Source of the DNA: Clostridia bacterium
GTDB lineage: Bacteria; Bacillota; Clostridia; Peptostreptococcales; Anaerovoracaceae
Direction of reading: 5' to 3'
Assembly: GCA_024403185.1 (NCBI GenBank)
Contig: JAKSSG010000014.1
Location: 1 to 32,208 of the forward strand
DNA: 32,208 nt
Positions 25,002-32,208 of this stretch are shown here, piece after piece (position 1 is the first letter of the stretch; each line of letters begins with the position of its first letter). The position numbers and the translations under genes are program-made. The notes below the pieces were generated by a model that saw only the letters and a program-made list of their open reading frames with translations, searched no databases and had not been told where the DNA came from.

Positions 25002-27110
25002 ATGGCAGCAGCAAAAAAGACACTCGTAATAGTCGAGTCACCATCAAAAGCTAAAACCATAGGGAAATTTTTAGGCAGCCGATACAGGGTTGTCGCTTCA
25101 GTTGGTCATGTTAGAGACCTTCCGAAGAGCAGACTGGGAATAGTTCTGCCTGAAGATCTGGAAAATGTTTCAGAGGACAATGCGGAAAAACTTAAGGGCG
25201 CAGAAGCCTTTGATCCTCAGTATATCAACATCAGGGGCAAGGGAGACCTTATAAAGGAGCTGAAAAAAGAAGCCAGGAATGCATCAAAAATCTATCTCGC
25301 AACCGACCCGGACCGAGAGGGAGAAGCAATATCCTGGCATTTAGCATTTTTGCTCGGCATAGACAAAGACACTCCGTGCAGAGTTGTTTTCAATGAAATC
25401 ACATCGAAGACAGTCAAGGAAGCTGTAAAGAATCCGAGACCGATTGACCAGAGTCTTGTCGATGCACAGCAGGCAAGAAGAGTTCTTGACAGACTGGTAG
25501 GTTATCAGATCAGCCCGCTTCTGTGGAGAAAGATTTCGAGAGGTCTTTCTGCGGGCAGAGTTCAGTCGGCAGCACTGAAGATAATATGCGACAGAGAAAA
25601 TGAAATCAGAGCATTTGTACCGGAAGAGTTCTGGACAATAGAGGCAGACTTCAAGAAGGATAAGAAGTTTACGGCGAAGCTTGCAACATGCAAAGGCAGT
25701 AAACTGGAAATAAAGAACAGACAGGAAGCGGATGACATTCTGGCAGCCCTTTCAAAGGGAAGCTATGTTGTAGGCGAGGTAGAGGAAAAGGACAGAGTAA
25801 GAAAACCTGCGCCTCCTTATACCACCAGCAGCCTGCAGCAGGATGCTGCCAACAAGCTGAACTTCTCGACAAGAAAAACCATGATGGTTGCTCAGCAGCT
25901 TTACGAAGGTCTGGACATAAAGGGACACGGAACCGGCGGTCTGGTTTCATACATCAGAACTGACTCGGTAAGAATATCAGATGAAGCAAGAATGGCTGCA
26001 AAGGAATTCATTACCGAAAAGCATGGCGCAGAATTCTACGGCGGCACTGTTTTCGCCAACAGAAAAAAGGATGTACAGGATGCGCACGAAGCAATTCGAC
26101 CTTCGCGCATTGAACTGACACCTGACGAGATAAAGGATCAGGTTTCAAAGGATCAGTACAATCTTTATAAGCTTATCTGGACAAGGTTCATAGCCAGCCA
26201 GATGGCACCGGCACAGCTCAAGGCTGTAAGCGCACTCATTGAAAACGGCGATTACGGTTTCAGGGCAACCGGTTCAAAGGTGCTCTTTGAAGGCTTCCTT
26301 AAGGTAAGTCCTCCCGCGAAGAACGGGGAAGACGGTAAGTATCTTCCGGAGCTGACAAAGGGAGAGCAGCTTGAACCTGCAGATCTGAGAAGTGAACAGA
26401 ACTTCACGCAGCCGCCTGCAAGGTTTACGGAAGCAAGCCTTGTAAGAGACCTTGAAGAGAAGGAAATCGGCCGACCGAGTACATATGCGCCAATTGTGGC
26501 AACACTGATGGACCGCAAGTATATAAAGAAGGAAAAGAAGAACCTGGTTCCAACAGACCTGGGCTTTACGGTAATAGACATGATGTCGGAATTCTTCAGG
26601 GAAATTGTTGACGTGGGATTCACGGCAAGAATGGAAGAAGGACTCGATGACATAGAAGCCAAGGGCGTTCGCTGGAAGAAGATCATTGAGGATTACTACG
26701 GCACGCTGAAAGAGGAACTGGAAAAGGCCGGCGAGGCAATTCCTGTTTCGGAACCGTCCCTTGAACTGACAGGCGAGAAGTGTCCTGAGTGCGGAAGGGA
26801 CCTTGCAATCAAGCACGGAAGATTCGGTTCATTCATCGCATGTACCGGATATCCTGACTGCAAGTACACCAAGCCTATAGTCGAAACAATAGGCGTAAAG
26901 TGCCCGAAGTGCGGAGGCGACATTATCGCCAAGAGAGGACGCAAAGGCAGACTGTTCTACGGTTGCTCAAACTATCCGAAGTGTGACCAGGCATACTGGG
27001 ACAAGCCGGCCGGAAAGATGTGCCCTAAGTGCGGAAGCATGCTCGTCGAGAAGAAGGGCAAGAGCACAGAGCTTGCATGCTCAAATAAGGAATGCAATTA
27101 CAAAGAATAG
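25002..27110 (+). CDS. topA: DNA topoisomerase I (type IA)
   Basis: Relaxes negative supercoils. The 702-aa protein begins with the Toprim domain (VIVESPSKAKTIGKFLG, VASVGHVRDLP, ATDPDREGEAISWHL), continues with domains II-IV (GRVQSAALK, YIRTDS with the active-site Tyr317, DAHEAIRPS and EIGRPSTYAPIV) and ends with three four-cysteine zinc modules (CPECG...C, CPKCG...C, CPKCG...C, from about residue 595). AAGGGAG precedes the ATG. In many Bacillota topA is followed by trmFO and xerC before hslV; here hslV follows after 54 nt, so those two genes are absent from the locus. A weak TATAAT at 27115-27120 may start hslVU separately. Confidence 0.97.
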   Translation: MAAAKKTLVIVESPSKAKTIGKFLGSRYRVVASVGHVRDLPKSRLGIVLPEDLENVSEDNAEKLKGAEAFDPQYINIRGKGDLIKELKKEARNASKIYLATDPDREGEAISWHLAFLLGIDKDTPCRVVFNEITSKTVKEAVKNPRPIDQSLVDAQQARRVLDRLVGYQISPLLWRKISRGLSAGRVQSAALKIICDRENEIRAFVPEEFWTIEADFKKDKKFTAKLATCKGSKLEIKNRQEADDILAALSKGSYVVGEVEEKDRVRKPAPPYTTSSLQQDAANKLNFSTRKTMMVAQQLYEGLDIKGHGTGGLVSYIRTDSVRISDEARMAAKEFITEKHGAEFYGGTVFANRKKDVQDAHEAIRPSRIELTPDEIKDQVSKDQYNLYKLIWTRFIASQMAPAQLKAVSALIENGDYGFRATGSKVLFEGFLKVSPPAKNGEDGKYLPELTKGEQLEPADLRSEQNFTQPPARFTEASLVRDLEEKEIGRPSTYAPIVATLMDRKYIKKEKKNLVPTDLGFTVIDMMSEFFREIVDVGFTARMEEGLDDIEAKGVRWKKIIEDYYGTLKEELEKAGEAIPVSEPSLELTGEKCPECGRDLAIKHGRFGSFIACTGYPDCKYTKPIVETIGVKCPKCGGDIIAKRGRKGRLFYGCSNYPKCDQAYWDKPAGKMCPKCGSMLVEKKGKSTELACSNKECNYKE

Positions 27111-27164
27111 AGTATATAATTAGGTAGAAGATTAGAGAAACGAAACAGACCAAGGAGGGATTTT

Positions 27165-27701
27165 ATGGTACAGTTTCACGCTACGACAATTTGTGCAGTA
27201 AAGAAGGGCGACGATGTTTGCATCGGTGGTGACGGCCAGGTAACAATGGGCGAAACAGCTATCATGAAAAACGGCGCTAAAAAAGTAAAAAAAATCTACA
27301 AGAATACAGTGCTGTCCGGTTTTGCGGGTTCTGTTGCTGACGCTTTTTCTCTTACTGAAAAGTTTGAGAGCAAGCTGGATGAACATGGCGGAAACCTGAA
27401 AAAGGCGGCTGTTGCACTGGCAAATCTCTGGAGAACAGATAAGGCGTCCAGAAACCTTGAGGCACTCATGATTGTTGCCGACAAGGAGGACCTGCTCGTT
27501 ATTTCAGGAACAGGTGAAGTGATCGTACCGGACCAGCCGTTTGTGGCAATCGGTTCAGGTGGAAACTATGCGTATGCAGCTGCAAATGCACTCTACAACA
27601 ACACCGATCTGAGTGCGGAAGAGATTGTAAGAAAATCACTTGAAATAGCAGCTTCAATCTGCGTATACACAAACGATCACATTTCTGTTGAGAAGCTGTA
27701 A
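27165..27701 (+). CDS. hslV: HslV (ClpQ) proteasome-like peptidase
   Basis: Peptidase chamber of the ATP-dependent HslVU protease. The 178-aa protein shows HATTI near the N terminus, where removal of MVQFHA would expose the catalytic Thr7, then GGDGQVTMG, GFAGSVADAF, LAN.WRTDKASRNLEA, ISGTGEV and IGSGGNYA. Bacillus ClpQ instead exposes a Ser after the initiator Met, so this copy follows the Thr type with a short propeptide. AAGGAGGG precedes the ATG. It is 14 nt before hslU and clearly co-transcribed. Confidence 0.95.
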   Translation: MVQFHATTICAVKKGDDVCIGGDGQVTMGETAIMKNGAKKVKKIYKNTVLSGFAGSVADAFSLTEKFESKLDEHGGNLKKAAVALANLWRTDKASRNLEALMIVADKEDLLVISGTGEVIVPDQPFVAIGSGGNYAYAAANALYNNTDLSAEEIVRKSLEIAASICVYTNDHISVEKL

Positions 27702-27715
27702 AGGGGGACGCGGAC

Positions 27716-29152
27716 ATGGCAAACAAACTCTATCAGATGACACCAAAAGAAATAGTTGGTGAACTTGACAAATACATTATCGGTCAGGACGAGGCGAAGA
27801 AATCAGTTGCAATCGCACTGAGAAACAGATACAGAAGAAGCCTTCTCTCAGATGAAATGAGAGAAGAAATAACGCCTAAGAACATTCTCATGATGGGACC
27901 TACAGGCTGCGGTAAAACTGAGATTGCAAGGCGTCTTGCCAAACTCATGGACGCACCTTTTGTTAAGGTGGAAGCTACCAAATTTACGGAAGTAGGATAC
28001 GTTGGAAGAGACGTTGATTCCATGATAAGAGATCTGGCCGAGGCTTCAATAAGAATTACAAAGCAGCAGATGCTTGAAGAGAAGTATTCAATCGCTGATG
28101 AAATCGTTGAAGAAAGAATCATCGAGGCAATCATCCCGGGAAAGAAGGGGAAGGTTGCAAGCGGTCAGAACAGAGGACCTTTCGATTTCATCCTGGGCAA
28201 TGCCGGATACACGAGCCAGAAGGAGCAGTATGAGAAGCAGCAGGCACAGCAGGCTGAGGCCGAAGATGAAAATGAAGATACCGGTCTTGCAAGAGAACAG
28301 GTAAGACAGCAGCTCAGAGACGGACTTCTGGAGGAACAGTACATTGAGATTCAGGTTACTGAGGCACCTAAGCAGAACAACCTGGATGTTCAGGACGGAG
28401 GAATGATTCAGCTTGGCAACATCTTCGGTGACATGGCTCCGAAGAAGAAAAAGACCAAGAAGGTAAAGGTTAAGGAAGCCAGAAAGATTCTCCGTGAGGA
28501 CGAGGCACAGAACCTGATTGACATGGATCAGGTTGAAGAAGATGCAATGCGCAATGCTGAACAGAACGGCATCATATTCATAGACGAAATCGACAAGATT
28601 GCATCCGGACAGGGATACAGAAGCGGTGCTGATGTTTCCAGAGAAGGCGTACAGAGAGACATCCTTCCTATAGTTGAAGGAAGCGTTGTAAACACCAAGC
28701 ACGGTCCGCTGAAGACAGACCACATTCTGTTCATCGGTGCAGGTGCATTCCATATCGCCAAGCCTACAGACCTGATTCCGGAACTGCAGGGCCGTTTCCC
28801 GATCAGAGTTGAACTGGAAAATCTGGACAAGGATACTTTCGTAAAGATTCTTACGATTCCTGAAAACGCCCTGATCAAGCAGCACAAGGCACTGCTTGAA
28901 ACAGAGGGAATCGAAATAGAGTTTACAGATGAAGCAATTGACGAAATCGCTGAAATGGCATTCCTGATGAATGAACAGACTGAGAACATCGGAGCCAGAA
29001 GACTTCACACAATTCTGGAAAAGCTTCTCGAGGACATTTCATTCAACATTGCGGAAATGGAAGAAGAGAAAATCGTAATTGACAGAGAGTATGTAAAGGA
29101 AAAATTCGAAGAAAAGATTCATCCGGACGATCTGGACAGATACATTCTCTAA
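27716..29152 (+). CDS. hslU: HslU (ClpY) AAA+ unfoldase
   Basis: ATPase partner of HslV that unfolds and threads substrates. The 478-aa protein begins TPKEIVGELDKYIIGQDEAK-like (typical), has Walker A GPTGCGKT at residues 61-68, the pore-loop region TEVGYVGRDV, an I domain rich in Glu/Gln and Lys (about 130-270; KKKKTKKVKVKEA), Walker B IIFIDEIDKI, sensor and arginine-finger regions near LQGRFPIRVEL, and the C-terminal EKIHPDDLDRYIL tail that docks into HslV. Ribosome site AAAGGGGG. It ends with a strong terminator, separating it from codY. Confidence 0.96.
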   Translation: MANKLYQMTPKEIVGELDKYIIGQDEAKKSVAIALRNRYRRSLLSDEMREEITPKNILMMGPTGCGKTEIARRLAKLMDAPFVKVEATKFTEVGYVGRDVDSMIRDLAEASIRITKQQMLEEKYSIADEIVEERIIEAIIPGKKGKVASGQNRGPFDFILGNAGYTSQKEQYEKQQAQQAEAEDENEDTGLAREQVRQQLRDGLLEEQYIEIQVTEAPKQNNLDVQDGGMIQLGNIFGDMAPKKKKTKKVKVKEARKILREDEAQNLIDMDQVEEDAMRNAEQNGIIFIDEIDKIASGQGYRSGADVSREGVQRDILPIVEGSVVNTKHGPLKTDHILFIGAGAFHIAKPTDLIPELQGRFPIRVELENLDKDTFVKILTIPENALIKQHKALLETEGIEIEFTDEAIDEIAEMAFLMNEQTENIGARRLHTILEKLLEDISFNIAEMEEEKIVIDREYVKEKFEEKIHPDDLDRYIL

Positions 29153-29161
29153 GCGGAACAG

Positions 29162-29186
29162 ACGGGAGGGCAACCTCCCGTTTTTT
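29162..29186 (+). terminator. hslVU terminator
   Basis: ACGGGAGG (29162-29169) pairs with CCTCCCGT (29174-29181) around GCAA, followed by TTTTTT. Confidence 0.93.
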
Positions 29187-29229
29187 AATGCTTTTGCAAA
29201 TAAAATGTTCAATTGCGCGTACATTTGTA

Positions 29230-29244
29230 AATTTTTTGAAAAAT
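29230..29244 (+). promoter_or_regulatory. CodY-box-like operator upstream of codY
   Basis: AATTTTTTGAAAAAT matches the published CodY consensus AATTTTCWGAAAATT at 13 of 15 positions. It lies 12 nt upstream of the codY -35, consistent with autoregulation. AT-rich sequence can match by chance. Confidence 0.6.
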
Positions 29245-29256
29245 CAAAAAAATCAG

Positions 29257-29285
29257 TTGTTAATAATATGACAAAGGGCTATAAT
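29257..29285 (+). promoter_or_regulatory. codY promoter
   Basis: TTGTTA (29257-29262), 17 nt, TATAAT (29280-29285). Leader of about 35 nt. Confidence 0.8.
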
Positions 29286-29326
29286 TAAGTTGTTCGAGCA
29301 GTAAAGACATTTGAGAGGTGACAAAC

Positions 29327-30103
29327 ATGGGCAATATATTAAACAAAGTAAGAAAACTGAACTGGATGCTTCAGGAAAGTCCGACAGGCGCAATGTCCTT
29401 TAACGAGATGTGCGAAATCCTGAGTGACCTGATGGACGCAAACGTATATGTAACAAATGCGAGAGGCAAGGTTATCGGTGTTTCACTGAAAATCAAACAG
29501 GACAGCTCCACTATAAAGGATGCAGAGACGGGTGTTGAAGCATTTCCGGGTGAATACAATGAGGGACTGATGAACGTCAAGGAGACTACGGCAAACATGT
29601 CCGGCGAAGAGGCTCTGAAGATATTCAAGTATGACTATGACACGTCAGATAAGCTTCACACGGTCATTCCTATTGTGGGTGGAGGAAACAGATGGGGCAA
29701 CCTCATTCTGACCAGATACGAGCCTGAGTTCTCAGACGAGGACCTTGTTCTCGGTGAGTACGGCGCTACAATCGTCGGTCTAGAAATCCAGAGAAGAAAG
29801 ACCGTGGAGGAAGAGGAGGAAGCCAGAGACATTGCGATGGTTCAGATGGCAATAGGCACACTGTCCTATTCCGAGGTCGAAGCGGTTCAGCACATTTTTG
29901 CAGAGCTTGAAGGCGAGGAAGGCCTTCTGGTTGCCAGCAAGATTGCTGACAGATCAGGCATAACAAGATCAGTAATAGTAAATGCGCTCAGAAAGCTTGA
30001 GAGTGCAGGAGTAATAGAATCCAGATCTCTCGGCATGAAGGGAACGCGAATAAAAATACTTAATCCGAATCTGAAATCAGAACTGGCAAAGATGAGCATG
30101 TGA
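29327..30103 (+). CDS. codY: GTP-sensing global transcriptional regulator CodY
   Basis: Represses nitrogen, amino-acid and stationary-phase genes when GTP and branched-chain amino acids are plentiful. The 258-aa protein has the N-terminal GAF-like effector domain (VYVTNARGKVIG, IVGGGNRWGNLIL, EYGATIVGLEI) and a C-terminal winged HTH (ASKIADRSGITRSVIVNALR, about 203-222) followed by KLESAGVIESRSLGMKGT, which is nearly invariant in the family. The ATG at 29327 is chosen over an in-frame GTG at 29318 because GAGAGGTG (the ribosome site) would otherwise lie inside the gene. Codes after hslVU as in Bacillus, but with its own promoter. A CodY-box-like sequence upstream fits autoregulation. Confidence 0.97.
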   Translation: MGNILNKVRKLNWMLQESPTGAMSFNEMCEILSDLMDANVYVTNARGKVIGVSLKIKQDSSTIKDAETGVEAFPGEYNEGLMNVKETTANMSGEEALKIFKYDYDTSDKLHTVIPIVGGGNRWGNLILTRYEPEFSDEDLVLGEYGATIVGLEIQRRKTVEEEEEARDIAMVQMAIGTLSYSEVEAVQHIFAELEGEEGLLVASKIADRSGITRSVIVNALRKLESAGVIESRSLGMKGTRIKILNPNLKSELAKMSM

Positions 30104-30124
30104 GTTACCTCACATGCCTTTTTT
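30096..30124 (+). terminator. codY terminator overlapping its stop codon
   Basis: GCATGTGAG (30096-30104) pairs with CTCACATGC (30109-30117) around TTAC, followed by TTTTTT (30119-30124). The stop codon at 30101-30103 is inside the stem. Confidence 0.9.
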
Positions 30125-30125
30125 A

Positions 30126-30134
30126 TGATATTAT
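30126..30134 (+). promoter_or_regulatory. hflX extended -10 promoter, apparently leaderless
   Basis: TGATATTAT (30126-30134) follows the codY terminator T-tract directly. The expected start, 7 nt after the -10, is the A of the hflX ATG (30141). No ribosome-binding site is present. The layout is the same as at rpoN (5783-5805). Confidence 0.5.
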
Positions 30135-30140
30135 ATAGGC

Positions 30141-31469
30141 ATGCTGAGATTTAATGAGAACAACGAAATACTTAGAGAAGATGAATACCGTGCAATAATT
30201 GCGGGTCTTGCCTGGAAGGGCGACATCACGAGATCCATGGATGAACTGGAAGGTCTCTGCGAGGCTGACGGCATTGAGGTGGTGGGAAGAATTGAGCAAT
30301 CCCTTGAAAAACCGAACACCGCAACGCTTTTGGGAAAGGGGAAGGTTGAAGAACTGGCCCTGCTTACAGAAGCCATGGAAGTGGACACGGTAGTTTTCAA
30401 TGAAGAACTGAGCGGAATACAGATAAGAAATCTTGAGGAGATTCTCGGAGTCAGAGTCATTGATAGAACCATTCTCATTCTGGACATTTTCGCAGACAGG
30501 GCAAGCTCGAGAGAAGGCAAGCTTCAGGTTGAGCTGGCACAGCTGCAGTACAGAATACCGCGGCTTACAGGCTTCGGCAAGGCTCTGTCACGTCTTGGCG
30601 GAGGAATCGGAACCAGAGGCCCCGGCGAGAAAAAACTGGAAACGGACAGGCGTCACATCGAGAGAAGAATCGATGATATCAAGGCAGAACTGGCAAAACT
30701 CTCAGAAACCCGAAGCACTCAGAAGAAATCCCGTGCAAAGGCAGGACTGCCTGTCGTTGCTCTTATGGGATACACCAACTCCGGCAAGTCGGCAATCATG
30801 AACAGGCTCATAGGGATGTTCATGGGAGATGCCGAAGGTGAAGACGGAAGCAAGACGGTAAAATCCCAGGACATGCTCTTTGCCACACTTGATACAGCCC
30901 ACAGAAAGATCAGTCTGGGAACAGGCATGGATTTCATCCTCATAGACACGGTTGGTTTTGTAAGCGGACTGCCCCACAATCTGGTTGAGGCCTTTAAGTC
31001 AACCCTGGAAGAGGTCAGGGATGCGGACCTGCTCATTCATGTGGTCGACAGCTCCAACAAGGGCGAGAATACAGTCGAGGACAGGGATTTTCAGATTGAA
31101 GTTACAAACAGGGTAATCGGACAGCTTGGTGCAGGCAGTGCGAAAACCGTCATGGCATACAACAAGATGGATATTGCGGATGACAGGCCAATCGATGCCA
31201 GCGGCCATGAAGCCGTTTACATTTCTGCAAAGACCGGTGAGGGCATGGAAGAACTTGCGCAGCTTATCAGAAACGCCATCTTCGGTAACATGGTCAGGGC
31301 AAGTCTGCTGATTCCATATGACAGGGGAGATATCGTTTCATATCTTTGCGATAACGCCCAGATTGAATCAATGGACTACAGGGAAGACGGAACGCTGCTG
31401 AGCGGCAGCTTCAAGGCAGAAGACTTCGGGAGATACGAAAGCTATAAATGGAACTCTACAGAACAATAA
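30141..31469 (+). CDS. hflX: HflX ribosome-associated GTPase
   Basis: Splits stalled or hibernating 70S ribosomes. The 442-aa protein has the N-terminal HflX domain (about 1-200) with NTATLLGKGKVEEL, VFNEELSGIQIRNLE, DRTILILDIFADRA, EGKLQVELAQLQYRIPRL and GGGIGTRGPGEKKLE. The G domain follows: G1 GYTNSGKS (210-217), Thr in LFATLDT, G3 DTVGF, G4 YNKMD, G5 SAKTG. Residue 218 is Ala where the family usually has Thr (GKST); the P-loop itself is complete. Its end overlaps yigZ by 22 nt, so the two are coupled. Confidence 0.95.
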   Translation: MLRFNENNEILREDEYRAIIAGLAWKGDITRSMDELEGLCEADGIEVVGRIEQSLEKPNTATLLGKGKVEELALLTEAMEVDTVVFNEELSGIQIRNLEEILGVRVIDRTILILDIFADRASSREGKLQVELAQLQYRIPRLTGFGKALSRLGGGIGTRGPGEKKLETDRRHIERRIDDIKAELAKLSETRSTQKKSRAKAGLPVVALMGYTNSGKSAIMNRLIGMFMGDAEGEDGSKTVKSQDMLFATLDTAHRKISLGTGMDFILIDTVGFVSGLPHNLVEAFKSTLEEVRDADLLIHVVDSSNKGENTVEDRDFQIEVTNRVIGQLGAGSAKTVMAYNKMDIADDRPIDASGHEAVYISAKTGEGMEELAQLIRNAIFGNMVRASLLIPYDRGDIVSYLCDNAQIESMDYREDGTLLSGSFKAEDFGRYESYKWNSTEQ

Positions 31470-32089
31470 GAAAAGAAGCGTCGGAAATGCAGATAATAGA
31501 GAAATCGAAATTCATCGCACATGCCAGACCGGTTGAAAGCAGAGAGGAAGCGGAGGCTTTCATTGCTGAAATAAAGGCGAAGTACAAGGATGCGACTCAC
31601 AATGTGCCGGCGATGATCATAGGCGATAAGATGCAGATTCAGTGGGCAAGCGATGACGGAGAGCCGCAGGGCACATCGGGAGCACCCATGGTTCAGATGA
31701 TTGTGGGAGAAGGACTCACAAATCTTGTAATTGTCGTAACCAGATACTTCGGCGGCATCAAGCTCGGAACGGGAGGACTGGTCAGGGCCTACACTTCGAG
31801 CGCCAGGCTTGCCATTGAAGCGGCAGGAATCTGCAGCGTTCAGGAAGTGTGCAGGATGAAGGTTTTAACTGATTACACATTTCTGTCAAGATTCCAGCAG
31901 ATGGCGTCGGATACCCTCTACGATGGAGGAGAGGGATTTATCATTCCGGAGATCGAATACGGTGAAAAGGTCAGTCTGAGTCTGGTAAGCCCTGCCGAAA
32001 ACGAGGAAAAACTGAGAGGACTTGTGGCAAATGTCACCTCAGGAAGCGCCGAAATAATTTCCTGCAAAAAAGCAATGGAGAAAGTGTAA
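31448..32089 (+). CDS. yigZ: YigZ/IMPACT family protein
   Basis: A 213-aa member of the conserved YigZ family (related to eukaryotic IMPACT). It shows EKSKFIAHARPV, DATHNVPAMIIG, the signature SDDGEPQGTSGAPM, VVTRYFGGIKLGTGGLVRAYTSSA and a C-terminal DUF1949-type domain (about 140-213). The biochemical role is uncertain; IMPACT proteins influence translation control and YigZ has been linked to ribosome-related processes. The start overlaps the end of hflX, which also suggests a translation-related pairing. Confidence 0.92.
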   Translation: MELYRTIRKEASEMQIIEKSKFIAHARPVESREEAEAFIAEIKAKYKDATHNVPAMIIGDKMQIQWASDDGEPQGTSGAPMVQMIVGEGLTNLVIVVTRYFGGIKLGTGGLVRAYTSSARLAIEAAGICSVQEVCRMKVLTDYTFLSRFQQMASDTLYDGGEGFIIPEIEYGEKVSLSLVSPAENEEKLRGLVANVTSGSAEIISCKKAMEKV

Positions 32090-32097
32090 AAAAACCC

Positions 32098-32126
32098 TTG
32101 ACATAGGGTGTGTGTTACTGTATATT
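32098..32126 (+). promoter_or_regulatory. tRNA promoter with pre-tRNA leader hairpin
   Basis: TTGACA (32098-32103), 17 nt, TATATT (32121-32126). The leader holds a hairpin, GTCGGA paired with TCCGAC (32137-32152), ending 3 nt before the mature tRNA. Confidence 0.75.
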
Positions 32127-32155
32127 TTATAAGTGCGTCGGACAAATCCGACTAT

Positions 32156-32208
32156 GGGAGTTTAGCTCAGCTGGGAGAGCACCTGCCTTACAAGCAGGGG
32201 GTCACAGG
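32156..32208 (+). tRNA. tRNA-Val (UAC anticodon), partial at window end
   Basis: GGGAGTT acceptor arm, TA, D arm GCTC-AGCTGGGA-GAGC, anticodon stem CCTGC and GCAGG around CTTACAA (anticodon TAC), variable GGGTC and the start of the T stem (ACAGG). The T loop, acceptor 3' strand and CCA lie beyond the window. Probably the first of a tRNA cluster. Confidence 0.93.

Noticed and set aside
28088-29008. Long antisense open frame (306 codons) opposite hslU
   Set aside because: Composition is that of a shadow frame of a conserved gene; no ribosome-binding site, promoter or family motif.

Overview
The window looks like a chromosomal, mostly housekeeping segment from a low-to-mid GC anaerobic member of the Bacillota, probably class Clostridia. 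The evidence is CodY, an HslVU/CodY neighbourhood, strong TTGACA/TATAAT promoters, AGGAGG ribosome sites, AGA-rich arginine codons, an oxygen-independent Fe(II) transporter and a membrane pyrophosphatase of the Na+-type. I cannot place it to genus from sequence alone. No phage, insertion sequence, CRISPR array or defence island was seen.

Layout. (1) 1-1525, minus: the 5' part of a FeoA-FeoB fusion transporter cut by the window edge, with a strong promoter overlapped by two palindromes that look like a metal-repressor operator. (2) 1689-4434, plus: hom (lacking the usual ACT domain), a SEC-C protein, trmL and a DeoR-family regulator. (3) 4428-13611, plus: central glycolysis. A canonical gap, rpoN and pyk are followed by a second, divergent gap with pgk, tpi and eno in one operon, then secG. 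(4) 13620-15855: a membrane pyrophosphatase gene with a structured leader. (5) 20276-15946, minus: trkA and two tandem trkH genes, convergent with the pyrophosphatase. (6) 20339-21837, plus: a metallo-hydrolase and a HAD phosphatase. (7) 21838-22140: a non-coding stretch with promoter-like and structured elements on both strands. (8) 22141-30103, plus: yraN-comM-dprA, topA, hslV-hslU and codY. (9) 30141-32208, plus: hflX, yigZ and the start of a tRNA-Val.

How the genes work together. The glycolytic block covers triose phosphate to PEP to pyruvate except phosphoglycerate mutase, which is not here. A DeoR-type regulator sits directly upstream, and a shared TATATAAA repeat lies just upstream of the -35 of three promoters, including those of gap and pyk. 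The pyrophosphatase carries residues expected of a K+-dependent, Na+-pumping enzyme and lies beside a K+ uptake cluster, which fits joint cation homeostasis. A CodY-box-like sequence lies just upstream of the codY promoter, which fits autoregulation.

The most unusual observations are a ferredoxin-like CxxCxxCxxxC linker inside the FeoA-FeoB fusion; a possible three-way-junction RNA in the pyrophosphatase leader; a structured non-coding element before yraN-comM-dprA; two genes (rpoN, hflX) that appear to be leaderless with promoters built onto the preceding terminator; and an operon-encoded GAPDH with altered cofactor-site residues. I did not find a clear multi-gene undescribed system. All RNA structures and promoter calls were made by eye.
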